Shown: positions 1 through 8,264 of the stretch, piece by piece
Layout: each line of letters starts with the position of its first letter
Numbering within the stretch: the first letter of the stretch is position 1
Origin: an uncultured Eubacteriales bacterium
GTDB lineage: Bacteria; Bacillota; Clostridia; Christensenellales; Aristaeellaceae
Direction: 5' to 3'
Length of the DNA: 31,444 bases
NCBI GenBank assembly: GCA_900548145.1
Contig: URJB01000025.1
Location: 1-31,444 of the forward strand
Position numbers and translations under genes: made by a program
The notes under the pieces: generated by a model
Databases searched by the model: none
Told to the model about the DNA's origin: nothing
The model's input: the letters and a program-made list of their open reading frames with translations, nothing else

Positions 1-175
1 CACGCCCAATGGGCGCGGTGTGGGGTGCAGGGCATCGCCCTGCCAGACCGGCGAGCCGCGAGGCCTTCCGCCGAGCGGCGGTAGTTTCACGGCCAAGCCG
101 CATGTCCCCCGAGTACCCTGCGCGCCATAGGCGCGCAGTCCGGGGTGCAGGGGTACTACCCCTGCCCTGCCCTGC
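1..175. repeat. Hairpin-rich intergenic segment downstream of mnmE
   Basis: No gene is seen here. The stretch holds a series of short perfect palindromes: CGCCC/GGGCG (4-16 region), GCAGGGC/GCCCTGC (27-43), CCGCC/GGCGG (68-81), CTGCGCGCC/GGCGCGCAG (118-138, 3-nt loop) and GCAGGGGTA/TACCCCTGC (147-165). The 11-mer GGGGTGCAGGG occurs twice (22-32 and 142-152). No T-run follows any of them on either strand, so they are not classic terminators. They resemble the GC-rich palindromes inside the MITE-like element at 14087-14240, so this may be part of another dispersed element cut by the window edge; that is inference. Confidence 0.45.
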
Positions 176-1528
176 CTATTTGCCGACGCAGAAGCGGGAG
201 AAGATGTCGTCGAGAAGCTGCTCGTCTACGCTGTCGCCGGTGATGCGGCCCAGAAGATAAAGGGCTTCGTGCAGGTCGATGGCGGTAAGGTCGAGGGGCG
301 CGCCGGTGGAAAGGCTGGATTGAGCCTGACGGAGACGGTCCGCCGCCTGCCGGGCCAGAGCCATGTGCCGCTCCTGCACCAGCTGCCATTGGTTGGGCTG
401 GCTTAGGAAGCCGCGAAGAAAATCCCGAACAGGGGTAAGCCCTTCGCCGGTCAGGGCGGAGATCGGGAAAATGGGACGGCCTGCGGCAAGAGAGGCCAGA
501 TCGGTCGGACGAACCGTTTCGCCGGCATCCTGCTTGTTTAGTAGAATGGCGCAGGGACAGGGAATGGGCTGACGCAGCAGCGCCTCGTCCTCCGGGGAAA
601 GGCGCTGGGAAGCGTCTACCAACAGCAGCGCGGCGTCCGCACGGTTCAGCGCCTTGCGGGCCCGCTCCACGCCGATGCGCTCCACCTCGTCGTCACTGTC
701 CCGGAGACCGGCGGTGTCGGACAGGATCACGTTTACCCCGTCCAGCGGAAAGCTTTCCTCCAGCACGTCCCGGGTGGTGCCGGGAATGCTGGTGACGATG
801 GCTCGGTCTTCGCCCAAAAAAGCGTTGAATAGCGTGCTTTTGCCCGCGTTGGGGCGACCGCAGAGGGCTACACGCAGCCCTTCCCGCAGAATGCGGGCGC
901 CGCGCTCGTCCACGGCGCTTTCCAGACGGAGGATCAGGGCGTTCAGCCCGTCGGTCAGCCCGGTCAGCGCTTCGGTTTCGTCGATCTCGTCCGGGTAGTC
1001 GATGTGGGCTTCCAGCCCGGCCAACAGGCGGGTCAGGTCTTCCTGCGCCTGACGGATAAAACGGCTGGGGCCGCCCTCCAGCTGGGCCTCCTGCGCCCGC
1101 AGGGCGGCGGCGGACTGGGCGGAGATCACCCCCATCACCGCCTCTGCCTGAGACAGATCGATGCGGCCGTTCATAAAGGCACGGCGGGTAAATTCGCCCG
1201 CTTCGGCGGGCCGGGCCCCCAAGCGGATCAGAGCCTTCATCACCAGCGCCGCCGCCACCCGGCCCCCGTGGGTGTGCAGCTCGCACACATCCTCTCGGGT
1301 GTAGGTGTGGGGCGCGTACATGACCACGCCCATACATTCGTCTATCATTTCGGCGCCGTCCACCGCGTGGCCATACATCAGCCGGTGACTTTCATAGGGC
1401 GGACGGCGCTTGCCCGCAGGCCGGAATACCTGCTGGAATAAGTCCGCCGCGCCGTCTCCGCTGATGCGGACGATGGCGATGCCGCCTTCCCCGGCGGCGG
1501 TGGCAATGCCCACAATGGGATCTGACAT
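176..1528 (-). CDS. mnmE: tRNA uridine-5-carboxymethylaminomethyl(34) synthesis GTPase MnmE (TrmE)
   Basis: 450-aa cytoplasmic GTPase that, with MnmG, installs the cmnm5 group on wobble U34 of tRNAs. Visible order: N-terminal tetrahydrofolate-binding domain (about 1-120), helical domain, and an inserted Ras-like G domain with P-loop GRPNAGKST (about 224-232), switch I TSIPGTTRD, DTAGLRDSDDE, NKQD and SALTGEG, ending in the family-typical C-terminal FCVGK (usual FC[IV]GK) whose Cys is needed for modification. Length is normal. The ATG is preceded by AAGGAAGGGA. The usual partner mnmG is not within the window; the gene is instead divergent from addB. Confidence 0.97.
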   Translation of the reverse strand: MSDPIVGIATAAGEGGIAIVRISGDGAADLFQQVFRPAGKRRPPYESHRLMYGHAVDGAEMIDECMGVVMYAPHTYTREDVCELHTHGGRVAAALVMKALIRLGARPAEAGEFTRRAFMNGRIDLSQAEAVMGVISAQSAAALRAQEAQLEGGPSRFIRQAQEDLTRLLAGLEAHIDYPDEIDETEALTGLTDGLNALILRLESAVDERGARILREGLRVALCGRPNAGKSTLFNAFLGEDRAIVTSIPGTTRDVLEESFPLDGVNVILSDTAGLRDSDDEVERIGVERARKALNRADAALLLVDASQRLSPEDEALLRQPIPCPCAILLNKQDAGETVRPTDLASLAAGRPIFPISALTGEGLTPVRDFLRGFLSQPNQWQLVQERHMALARQAADRLRQAQSSLSTGAPLDLTAIDLHEALYLLGRITGDSVDEQLLDDIFSRFCVGK

Positions 1529-1555
1529 GGCTTGTCCCTTCCTTTCCGTGGTGCT

Positions 1556-1585
1556 ATCATATCATGAAGAACGGCGGAATGCCAG
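1556..1585 (-). promoter_or_regulatory. Possible mnmE promoter
   Basis: On the minus strand, CTGGCA (1585-1580) and TATGAT (1561-1556) are separated by 18 bp, 28 bp upstream of the mnmE ATG. The -35 box is weak. The 87-bp gap between mnmE and addB should hold promoters for both; no convincing addB promoter was seen. Confidence 0.35.
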
Positions 1586-1615
1586 AGCTTTTGATTTTTG
1601 AAAGGAGGTTTGCCT

Positions 1616-4600
1616 GTGGCGGAGAAGGTTCGCATCCTGACGGCCCGGCCGCATCGGCTGCTTGCGCCGTTGATTGAAGAACTGGGTCGGCTGAACCGGC
1701 AGGAAAAAAGTGTGGTGCTGCTGGTGCCCGAGCAGCTGACCCTGCAGACCGAACGGGAAATTTTTCGCCAGCTGCAGCTGGAAGGCACCTTTTATATTGA
1801 TATTTTGAGTCCGTCCCGGCTTTATGAACGGGTGCTGGAAAGCGGCGGGCGGGATCAGCGGGAACCGCTGAACAGCGCCGGGCGGCGGATGGCTGTGAGC
1901 CTTGCGCTGGAACGGCTGGAAGATAAGCTGGGCTATTATGAGGCCATGAGCCTGCGCACCGGCTTTGTGGAAAAAACAGCGGCGCTGATCACCGACCTGA
2001 AGCGGGGCGGCATGACTCCGGAGACGCTGGCGGAGTACGCAGAGCGGCTGCCCGCCGGGATCTCCCGGGAAAAGCTGGGCGATCTGGCGCTGATCTACGG
2101 CCAGTATGAAGAAGTGCTTCGGGCACGGTTCAGCGACAGCGAGGATCAGCTTCGTTATGTGGCGGGACGGCTGGAGGACAGCGGTTTTCTGCGGGAAAAG
2201 TATGTGTACGTGTATGGCTTCGATACGCTGCCTGACCAGATGATGCGTCTTTTGACCGCAGCAGCGCCCCTGTGCGAGAGCCTGAGCGTGGCGCTCTTGT
2301 GGGAGCATGAGGACGCGGCTGATGGCGAGCTGTTTCTGCCCATTCGGCAGGGCGTGGGCCGCTTTACGGAAATGCTGCGGGAGGCGGGGATGGATACGGA
2401 GTTCGTGGCCTATCCTCGAAAGGAGCTGGACGCGCCGGAGGCGATCCGCTGCCTGGAACGGGGGCTGTTCACGCTGCGTCCCCGGACCATGGAAGAAGAG
2501 CAGAACAGCGTGTTCCTTTCCTCCGGGCTAAGCCCCTACGAGGAAGCCACGCTGATGACACGTCAGGTGCTTCGGCTGCTGGCCGGGGGCATGGATATCG
2601 AAAAGATTGCCGTGCTGTACCCGGACGACGGCGGCTATGCCTTTGCCGTGTCCGCCGCCCTGCGGGACAGCGGCATTCCCTTTTACACCGATGAAAAATT
2701 AAGTGCCCTGTCCCATGGGCTGCCCCGGTACCTGCTGTGCGCCCTGAAAGCGGCGGCGGGCGGATGGCAGAACCGGGACGTGCTGGGCATGGCTAAGAGC
2801 GGCTATTCGCCCCTTACCTTTGAAGAAAGCTGCGAATTGGAAAATTACGCCTTCACCTGCGGCATCAACAGGGCGCGCTGGCTGGCTCCTTTTACCCGGG
2901 GAGAAGAAGGACTGCGGGAACGCTGCGAGGGCTACCGGCAGCGCCTGATGGAGCCGGTGCTGCGGATGCGGGAGGGACTGGTGCAGGCCCGGGACGCGGC
3001 TGCGTCCATGACGGCGGTGTTCGGCCTTTTGAAGGATGTGGGCGCTTACGAGCGCCTGCAGCGGGAGGAAACTGAGCTTTTGGAAAAAGGACTGGCTGTT
3101 CGAGCGGGGCAGAACAGTCAGGTATGGCAGACGACATTGACTTTGATGGATCAGATGGTGCGGCTGAGCGACCGGCAGAGGATCCCCCTCAAGCACATCG
3201 CCACCCGGATGGAGTGCGGATTTTCCGCGATCTCGCTGGCGGCTCTGCCTCCGGCGGGAAAAATGCTCCACGTGGGCGTGCTGGGCCACGCTTTGTCGGA
3301 AAACATGGAGGCCGTATTCCTGCTGGGCTTGAACGACGGCGTGCTGACCCGAGAGACACAAAGCCTGTTGAGCCCGGAGGAGCGGCAGGACGCGCAGGAA
3401 AAGACCGGCTGCTTTCTGGGCGTTACGGATGAAAGCCGGAACCTGTTCGCCAAACTGGACTTGAAGCGGGCCATGACGCTGCCCTCCAAGCTGCTGTTTT
3501 TGAGCTATGCCAAGACGTCGGTGGAGGGCAAGGCGCTTCGGCGGCTGAACCTGCTGGATACGGTGGAAAAACAGATCTTGCCCGCGCTGCCCCAATCCCC
3601 GGAGCCGGAGGAAAGTCTGCCTCAATCGGCGGTGCAGGCGTTGGCGGAGTTGAGTGTGCAGCTGCGGGCCCATCTGGACGGAAAGGGCGGCAGCGAGCTG
3701 ACCCCGGACATGGCGGAAAAGCTGCGGAAGTTGCTGCGGAGCCAGGAGACCGCGTCTGCCGCGCTGGGGCTGCTGCGCGCCCTGCGTTACGACGGCAGCG
3801 CGCAGCCCATCACCCCGGAGACGGCCCGGGCGTTGTACGGCGGGGAAACGCTGTCCGTCAGCCGGTTGGAGCAGTTTGCGGGATGCCCCTTCCAGCATTT
3901 CCTGAACTATGGGCTTCGGCCGCAGGTGCTTCGGGAATGGAAGGTAGACCCCATCGAAACGGGCAATTTTTATCACGCGGCGCTGGACGGGTTTTCCCGG
4001 CTGGCCCGGCGGGAGAAGGGCTACCCGGCGGTCTCGCCGGAACGGGTGCGGCAGATGACGGAGGAAGCCATTGCGCCGCTGTACGACGAGCTGATGAACG
4101 GCCCCATGGGGGACGGCGACCGCAGCCGCGCCCGGTACGATCAGGCCAAAAACGCGGTCTGCCGCGCCACGGAGGTCATCACCCGGCATCTGGCGGCGGG
4201 CAGTTTCCGGCTGGATCGGACGGAAGCCGCCTTCGGTACGGAAAAGGGATTGCCGCCCATCGTGCTCTGCCTGCCCAATGGGCGGGAGATCATGCTGCGG
4301 GGTCGTATCGACCGGATCGACCGCTGGGATCACGAGGGGACGGTCTATTTCCGGGTGATCGACTATAAATCGTCGGAACAGGCGCTGGAAGCGGCCAAGA
4401 CCTGGTGGGGACTTCAGCTTCAGCTGCTGCTATATCTGGAGGTCTGTACGGCTTCGCTGCCCGGCTCCAAGCCCGCCGGGGCGTTCTATTTCTACGTGGC
4501 CGACCCGCTGGTGGAGACCGCCACCGACGCGGCGGAGGCCGTGGAGGGCGAAATGCGCAAGCTGTTCCGGCTGCGGGGCATCACCCTGTGTGATGTGGAA

Positions 4601-4936
4601 ATTCTGGAAGCTATGGACAAAGGCGAGGAGGCCTTCGTGCTGCCGCCTGTCCTGCAGAAAAGCGGCGAACTGCGCAAGGACGCAAAGGCGCTGACCTTGC
4701 CCCAGATGAAAGCCCTGATGGAGCACGCCCGGCAGACGGCCGCGGCGCTGGCGCAGGAAATGATGGACGGCAAGACGGACATCTGCCCGGTACGGGACGG
4801 CGGACAGGCCTATTGCAACCGATGCGATTACCAGAGCGTATGCCATTTTGACCCGGAAAGCGCTCAGGCCAAGGTACGGGAGCTGCCCAACCTGTCCATG
4901 CAGGAGCTTCGGGACCTGCTGGAACCGGGCCCGTGA
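1616..4936 (+). CDS. addB: ATP-dependent helicase/nuclease subunit B (AddB), lacking the N-terminal Walker A
   Basis: 1106-aa AddB-type subunit of the AddAB recombination nuclease that resects double-strand breaks and recognises Chi. The start is GTG 1616, 6 nt after the ribosome site AAAGGAGGT (1601-1609); an upstream in-frame TTG (1598) overlaps that site. The C-terminal PD-(D/E)XK nuclease is present (GNFYHAALDGF; D916-Y917-K918 in VIDYKSS), as are the four cysteines of the Fe-S staple (C757 in FAGCPFQHF; C1067-x2-C1070-x5-C1076). The VPEQLTLQTER motif after the first strand is typical. In the usual place of GRxGSGKT the protein reads ILTARPHRLL, so no P-loop. addA is not adjacent, which is unusual; it must lie elsewhere if the complex is made. 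Confidence 0.93.
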   Translation: MAEKVRILTARPHRLLAPLIEELGRLNRQEKSVVLLVPEQLTLQTEREIFRQLQLEGTFYIDILSPSRLYERVLESGGRDQREPLNSAGRRMAVSLALERLEDKLGYYEAMSLRTGFVEKTAALITDLKRGGMTPETLAEYAERLPAGISREKLGDLALIYGQYEEVLRARFSDSEDQLRYVAGRLEDSGFLREKYVYVYGFDTLPDQMMRLLTAAAPLCESLSVALLWEHEDAADGELFLPIRQGVGRFTEMLREAGMDTEFVAYPRKELDAPEAIRCLERGLFTLRPRTMEEEQNSVFLSSGLSPYEEATLMTRQVLRLLAGGMDIEKIAVLYPDDGGYAFAVSAALRDSGIPFYTDEKLSALSHGLPRYLLCALKAAAGGWQNRDVLGMAKSGYSPLTFEESCELENYAFTCGINRARWLAPFTRGEEGLRERCEGYRQRLMEPVLRMREGLVQARDAAASMTAVFGLLKDVGAYERLQREETELLEKGLAVRAGQNSQVWQTTLTLMDQMVRLSDRQRIPLKHIATRMECGFSAISLAALPPAGKMLHVGVLGHALSENMEAVFLLGLNDGVLTRETQSLLSPEERQDAQEKTGCFLGVTDESRNLFAKLDLKRAMTLPSKLLFLSYAKTSVEGKALRRLNLLDTVEKQILPALPQSPEPEESLPQSAVQALAELSVQLRAHLDGKGGSELTPDMAEKLRKLLRSQETASAALGLLRALRYDGSAQPITPETARALYGGETLSVSRLEQFAGCPFQHFLNYGLRPQVLREWKVDPIETGNFYHAALDGFSRLARREKGYPAVSPERVRQMTEEAIAPLYDELMNGPMGDGDRSRARYDQAKNAVCRATEVITRHLAAGSFRLDRTEAAFGTEKGLPPIVLCLPNGREIMLRGRIDRIDRWDHEGTVYFRVIDYKSSEQALEAAKTWWGLQLQLLLYLEVCTASLPGSKPAGAFYFYVADPLVETATDAAEAVEGEMRKLFRLRGITLCDVEILEAMDKGEEAFVLPPVLQKSGELRKDAKALTLPQMKALMEHARQTAAALAQEMMDGKTDICPVRDGGQAYCNRCDYQSVCHFDPESAQAKVRELPNLSMQELRDLLEPGP

Positions 4937-4977
4937 CGGGATTTTCCGTTTGTTCACGAAAAAAGCGCTCGGGCAAG

Positions 4978-5006
4978 TTGCTATTCCACGGGGAATCATG
5001 TATAAT
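4978..5006 (+). promoter_or_regulatory. Sigma-A promoter for the small P-loop gene
   Basis: TTGCTA (4978-4983), 17 bp, TATAAT (5001-5006). It lies 42 bp after the addB stop, so the downstream gene can be transcribed on its own. The predicted leader contains a small hairpin GAGCGCC/GGCGCTC (5019-5036). Confidence 0.75.
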
Positions 5007-5070
5007 AGAAACGGAAGGGAGCGCCGGACGGCGCTCACGGACAGGGAAAAAAGTAAAGGAGGCGTTACCC

Positions 5071-5484
5071 TTGATTCAGGTGATTGCCGGAAAGAAAGGC
5101 TCGGGTAAAACCAAGCGCATTATTGACATGGCTAATGTGGCCAGCAGAGATTCCAAGCACGATATCGTCTTCATCGACGACGACGCGCGTTATATGTACG
5201 ACCTCCGGCATGAGGTTCGTTTCATCAATGCCGGCGAATACGAACTGGCCAGCGACCAGATGTTCATGGGTTTCCTGTGCGGCATCGTGTCCCAGAACTT
5301 CGATTTGGGTCTGGTTTTCGTCGACGCGTTCAAGAAGCTCTTCAAGGCGGATCTGTCCACCTCTGAATGGCTGTTCGAGCGTCTGGAGACCATCAGCAAG
5401 AACCACAATGTGGACTTCGTTCTTTCCATCAGCGCTGATGTGGAAGAACTGCCCGCGTTCATCCAGAAGTACGTGCAGCAGTAA
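5071..5484 (+). CDS. Small P-loop ATP-binding protein, conserved in Clostridia, function unknown
   Basis: 137 aa. Start TTG 5071 chosen because AAAGGAGG (5056-5063) lies 7 nt upstream and it places Walker A right at the N-terminus (IQVIAGKKGSGKTK, about 2-15). A candidate Walker B, DIVFIDDD, follows around residue 34, and a second hydrophobic strand LGLVFVDAF near 90. There is no membrane segment or signal peptide. Proteins of this size and motif layout are widespread in Clostridia and usually annotated only as ATP-binding protein, sometimes wrongly as PilT. It has its own promoter and a strong terminator, so it is a one-gene unit. It is not AddA: it is far too short and lacks helicase motifs. 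Confidence 0.8.
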   Translation: MIQVIAGKKGSGKTKRIIDMANVASRDSKHDIVFIDDDARYMYDLRHEVRFINAGEYELASDQMFMGFLCGIVSQNFDLGLVFVDAFKKLFKADLSTSEWLFERLETISKNHNVDFVLSISADVEELPAFIQKYVQQ

Positions 5485-5500
5485 ACAAGTGCATCCAATG

Positions 5501-5531
5501 AAAAGCCGCGGCAGCCATGCCGCGGCTTTTT
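5501..5531. terminator. Intrinsic terminator, probably bidirectional
   Basis: Perfect 8-bp stem GCCGCGGC (5505-5512) / GCCGCGGC (5519-5526), 6-nt loop, TTTTT after it on plus and AAAA before it. It ends the P-loop gene and may also serve the convergent DUF3343 gene. Confidence 0.85.
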
Positions 5532-5604
5532 ACTGCCCCAAAATGCCAGACCGTCAGCTGATACGGAACTGTAAACTGGGAACGAGAAACACTGCCTTGT
5601 GCCG

Positions 5605-5871
5605 TTAGAGCGCCGATACGCCCGGACGGCCCTGCCCTGTACGCTCCACCCGGTAAAAGCCGATCAGATTGGTGGGGCGGGTATGGTTGTAGACCTCCTC
5701 CACGGCGGAAAAATCCTCCAATTCAAAGCGGATGCTCAGGCCGCAGCCAACGGCCACGTCCCGGGGCGTGGTGATGATCTGCACGCGTACGCCCGCCCGG
5801 CGGAGGGCAGCTTCAAATTTCATCACCTGCTGCCGGGAGCGGAAGGACGCGATGCCGAATGTTTCCTGCAT
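5605..5871 (-). CDS. DUF3343 family protein (putative Se/S carrier)
   Basis: 88 aa from ATG 5871 (a longer reading from ATG 5898 would add nine residues, but the purine-rich AGGAAAGGGGG lies between the two ATGs and suits the inner one). The pattern matches DUF3343: start ...FGIASFRSRQQVMKFEAAL, central ITTPRDVAVGCGLSIRFE with the conserved Cys-Gly, then VEEVYNHTR. DUF3343 proteins are small, soluble, YedF/TusA-unrelated proteins thought to carry selenium or sulfur. Divergent and 83 bp from the cysteine desulfurase gene, the known gene neighbourhood of this family, which supports a joint role in Se/S transfer. The biochemical role remains an inference. Confidence 0.8.
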   Translation of the reverse strand: MQETFGIASFRSRQQVMKFEAALRRAGVRVQIITTPRDVAVGCGLSIRFELEDFSAVEEVYNHTRPTNLIGFYRVERTGQGRPGVSAL

Positions 5872-5954
5872 AGGTTCATTTCCCCCTTTCCTTCTCATAC
5901 AGTATACGGCGCGGGGCGCGCAAGTGTGAGAGGCGGAAATGAGGAAGAAAAAAG

Positions 5955-7085
5955 ATGATCTATCTGGATAACGCGGCCACCTCCTATCCCAAGCCGCCCA
6001 TGGTCGTCCGGGCCATGGCGGGCACGCTTTCCCGCCTGGGCGGCAACCCGGGACGGTCGGGGCACAAGCTGTCCCTTTGCGGCGGGCGGGTGATCGAACA
6101 CTGCCGGGAAATACTGGCGGAGGAGCTGGAAGCCCCGGCGGCGGAGCAGATCGTTTTTACCTCCGGGTGTACGGAGGCGCTGAATCTGGCCATTCGGGGA
6201 AGTCTTTTCCGGGGAGACGAGGTGCTGTGCAGCCACGCAGAGCACAATGCCGTGATGCGGGTGCTGAAAGGACTGGAACAGCAGGGCGAGATCACCGTGC
6301 GGGTGGCGGAGCCGGACAGCCGGGGACTGCTTTCGCCGGAAGCTCTGCGGCAGGCGACGACCCCAAAAACGGCGCTGTGCGTCTTGAACCACGCCAGCAA
6401 TGTGACCGGCGTTGTCCAGCCAGTGCGGGAACTGGCGGACGCGCTTCGCCCCATGGGTATCCCCGTTCTAGTGGACGCGGCTCAGACGGCGGGGATCCTG
6501 CCGGTTTCGCTGAAAAAACTGGGGGCGGATATGATCGCCCTGCCGGGACACAAGGGACTGCTGGGCCCCCATGGCACCGGGGTGCTGGCGCTGGGGAGGG
6601 GGATGCAGCCCCGGCCGCTGCTGGCGGGCGGCACGGGTTCCCAAAGTGAGAGCATGGTGCAGCCGGAGTCGCTGCCTGACCGTTATGAAAGCGGTACGCC
6701 CAATCTGCCGGGAATTGCCGGGCTGCTGGCCGGGGCGCGGTTTGCCTTCCGGCACAGAGCGGAGATCGAGGAATACGAACGCGGGTTAGCCCGGCGGATG
6801 CGTCAGGGTCTTGGGCAAATTCGGGGATTGCGGCTGCTGGGAAGTGAGGGCGCACCCATGGTGGGCGTGGTGAGTTTTGTGCCCCTGAGACGGGACGCGG
6901 GGGAGGTGTGCGACCGTCTGTCGGAGGAAGGCTTCGCCCTGCGGGCAGGGCTGCACTGCGCACCGTCCATCCATCAATGGCTGGGAACACTGGAAACCGG
7001 CGCGATCCGGGCCAGCGTGGGTATTTACAACACGGAGGAAGAAATAGACCGTTTCGTGGAAACGGTGGAAAAATTGGTTCGATAA
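5955..7085 (+). CDS. Cysteine desulfurase family protein (selenium-associated, class V aminotransferase)
   Basis: 376-aa PLP enzyme expected to take sulfur (or selenium from selenocysteine) off cysteine. Visible: MIYLDNAATSYPKP start, FTSGCTEALNLAI, H96 region SHAEHNAV, D174-AAQ177 PLP-ring contacts, H199-K200 Schiff base (LPGHKGLLGPHG), and the nucleophile C335 in RAGLHCAPSIHQ. This start and the RAGLHCAP loop fit the TIGR01977 subfamily (EF2568-like), which often sits by selD, yedF or DUF3343 genes, here with DUF3343. No iscU, selA or selD is in the window. ATG 5955 has a moderate site (GAGGAAG). Confidence 0.9.
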   Translation: MIYLDNAATSYPKPPMVVRAMAGTLSRLGGNPGRSGHKLSLCGGRVIEHCREILAEELEAPAAEQIVFTSGCTEALNLAIRGSLFRGDEVLCSHAEHNAVMRVLKGLEQQGEITVRVAEPDSRGLLSPEALRQATTPKTALCVLNHASNVTGVVQPVRELADALRPMGIPVLVDAAQTAGILPVSLKKLGADMIALPGHKGLLGPHGTGVLALGRGMQPRPLLAGGTGSQSESMVQPESLPDRYESGTPNLPGIAGLLAGARFAFRHRAEIEEYERGLARRMRQGLGQIRGLRLLGSEGAPMVGVVSFVPLRRDAGEVCDRLSEEGFALRAGLHCAPSIHQWLGTLETGAIRASVGIYNTEEEIDRFVETVEKLVR

Positions 7086-7127
7086 AAAATGCCCCGGCAT
7101 TCGTTTTTCTGACGAATGCCGGGGCAT
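7084..7127 (-). terminator. Strong intrinsic terminator of ilvE
   Basis: Perfect 16-bp stem (7089-7104 with 7112-7127; 7-nt loop). On the minus strand the stem is followed by a run of U (complement of A 7084-7088), so it terminates hicD-ilvE. It overlaps the stop codon of the convergent cysteine desulfurase gene and can serve it as well, though without a plus-strand T-run. Confidence 0.9.
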
Positions 7128-7142
7128 TGGAATGAAACGGGG

Positions 7143-8216
7143 TTATTCCTCCTGCGGAAGGAGATCCGTCCAGCCGAAGGGGTCGGGCAGGCGGCCCCAC
7201 TGGATGCCGGTCAGGTTGTCGTACAGGCGCTGCGCCGTCTCGCCGATCTCAAAATGGTTGATGATATACGGCTTGTCGTTGTAGTACAGCTCGCCGATAG
7301 GGCAGATGACCGCCGCGGTGCCCACGCACCACGCTTCTTCCAGCGTGCCCGCATCGGCGGCTTCCGCCAGCTCGTCGATGCTGATGAGCCGTTCTTCCAC
7401 CGGCAGACCCCAGCTTCGCATCAGTTCCAGACAGGACATACGGGTGATGCCCCGCAGGATGGAGCCGGTCAGCATGGGCGTGACCACCTTGCCGCCCAGC
7501 TTGAACATGACGTTCATGCCGCCGCCTTCCTCCACGTATTTGTGATGGATGGCGTCCATCCACAAAACCTGCGAGAAACCCTTGGCCGTGGCGCGCTCTC
7601 CGGCCCGGTTGGCCGCGCCGTAATTGCCGCCGCATTTGGCTTCGCCGGTGCCGCCCCGGACGGCGCGCACGTCTTCGGTCTCCACCATGATTTTCACCGG
7701 CTTCAGGCCGCTGGCAAAATAGCTGCCCACCGGGGAAAGAATGATGACGAACATCGCGTCATGAACGCCATGCAGCCCCAGCTTTGGGTCGTTGGAGAAC
7801 AGGAAGGGACGGATATACAGGGACGTGCCCGGCGCAGTGGGCACCCAGCGCTGGTCCAGCGTGACCAGCGTGCGGATGGCTTGCAGGGCATCATCCGGGT
7901 TCAGCTGGGGCAGCCCCAGCCGGTCACAGGAGCGATTCAGCCGGGCTACGTTTTCCCAGGGACGGAACAGCTGCACCCGTCCGTCAGGACGACGGTAAGC
8001 CTTCAGCCCTTCAAAAACCTCCGTTCCGTAGTGCAGCACGCTGGAGGCGGGGGACAGGGTCAGGGGGCCGTAGGGCACGATGCGCGCGTCATGCCAGCCC
8101 CTGTCCTCGGAATAGTCCATGAGGAACATATGGTCGGTGAAATAGTTGCCGAAGCCCAGCTTTTCAGGCTCGGGGAGAATGCCGTGAACGGGAGAATGAG
8201 TGATTTTGATTTCCAT
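7143..8216 (-). CDS. ilvE: Branched-chain amino acid aminotransferase
   Basis: 357-aa class IV PLP aminotransferase interconverting Leu/Ile/Val and their 2-keto acids with 2-oxoglutarate/glutamate. Landmarks: the FTDHMFLMDYSEDRGWHDARIVPYGPL start of the long BCAT subtype, VLHYGTEVFEGLKAYR, IRPFLFSND, the Schiff-base lysine K194 in GGTGEAKCGGNYGAA, and GTAAVICPIGEL. Full length. It lies 48 bp after hicD in the same direction, with no biosynthetic ilv or leu genes nearby, which suggests a catabolic rather than biosynthetic use. Confidence 0.96.
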   Translation of the reverse strand: MEIKITHSPVHGILPEPEKLGFGNYFTDHMFLMDYSEDRGWHDARIVPYGPLTLSPASSVLHYGTEVFEGLKAYRRPDGRVQLFRPWENVARLNRSCDRLGLPQLNPDDALQAIRTLVTLDQRWVPTAPGTSLYIRPFLFSNDPKLGLHGVHDAMFVIILSPVGSYFASGLKPVKIMVETEDVRAVRGGTGEAKCGGNYGAANRAGERATAKGFSQVLWMDAIHHKYVEEGGGMNVMFKLGGKVVTPMLTGSILRGITRMSCLELMRSWGLPVEERLISIDELAEAADAGTLEEAWCVGTAAVICPIGELYYNDKPYIINHFEIGETAQRLYDNLTGIQWGRLPDPFGWTDLLPQEE

Positions 8217-8264
8217 AACGCAAGGCTCCTTTTGAATGAATTTGAAGTGACTGCGGAAACGGGA

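Noticed and set aside
1598..1615. TTG at 1598 as the addB start
   Set aside because: It overlaps the ribosome binding site AAAGGAGGT that serves GTG 1616.
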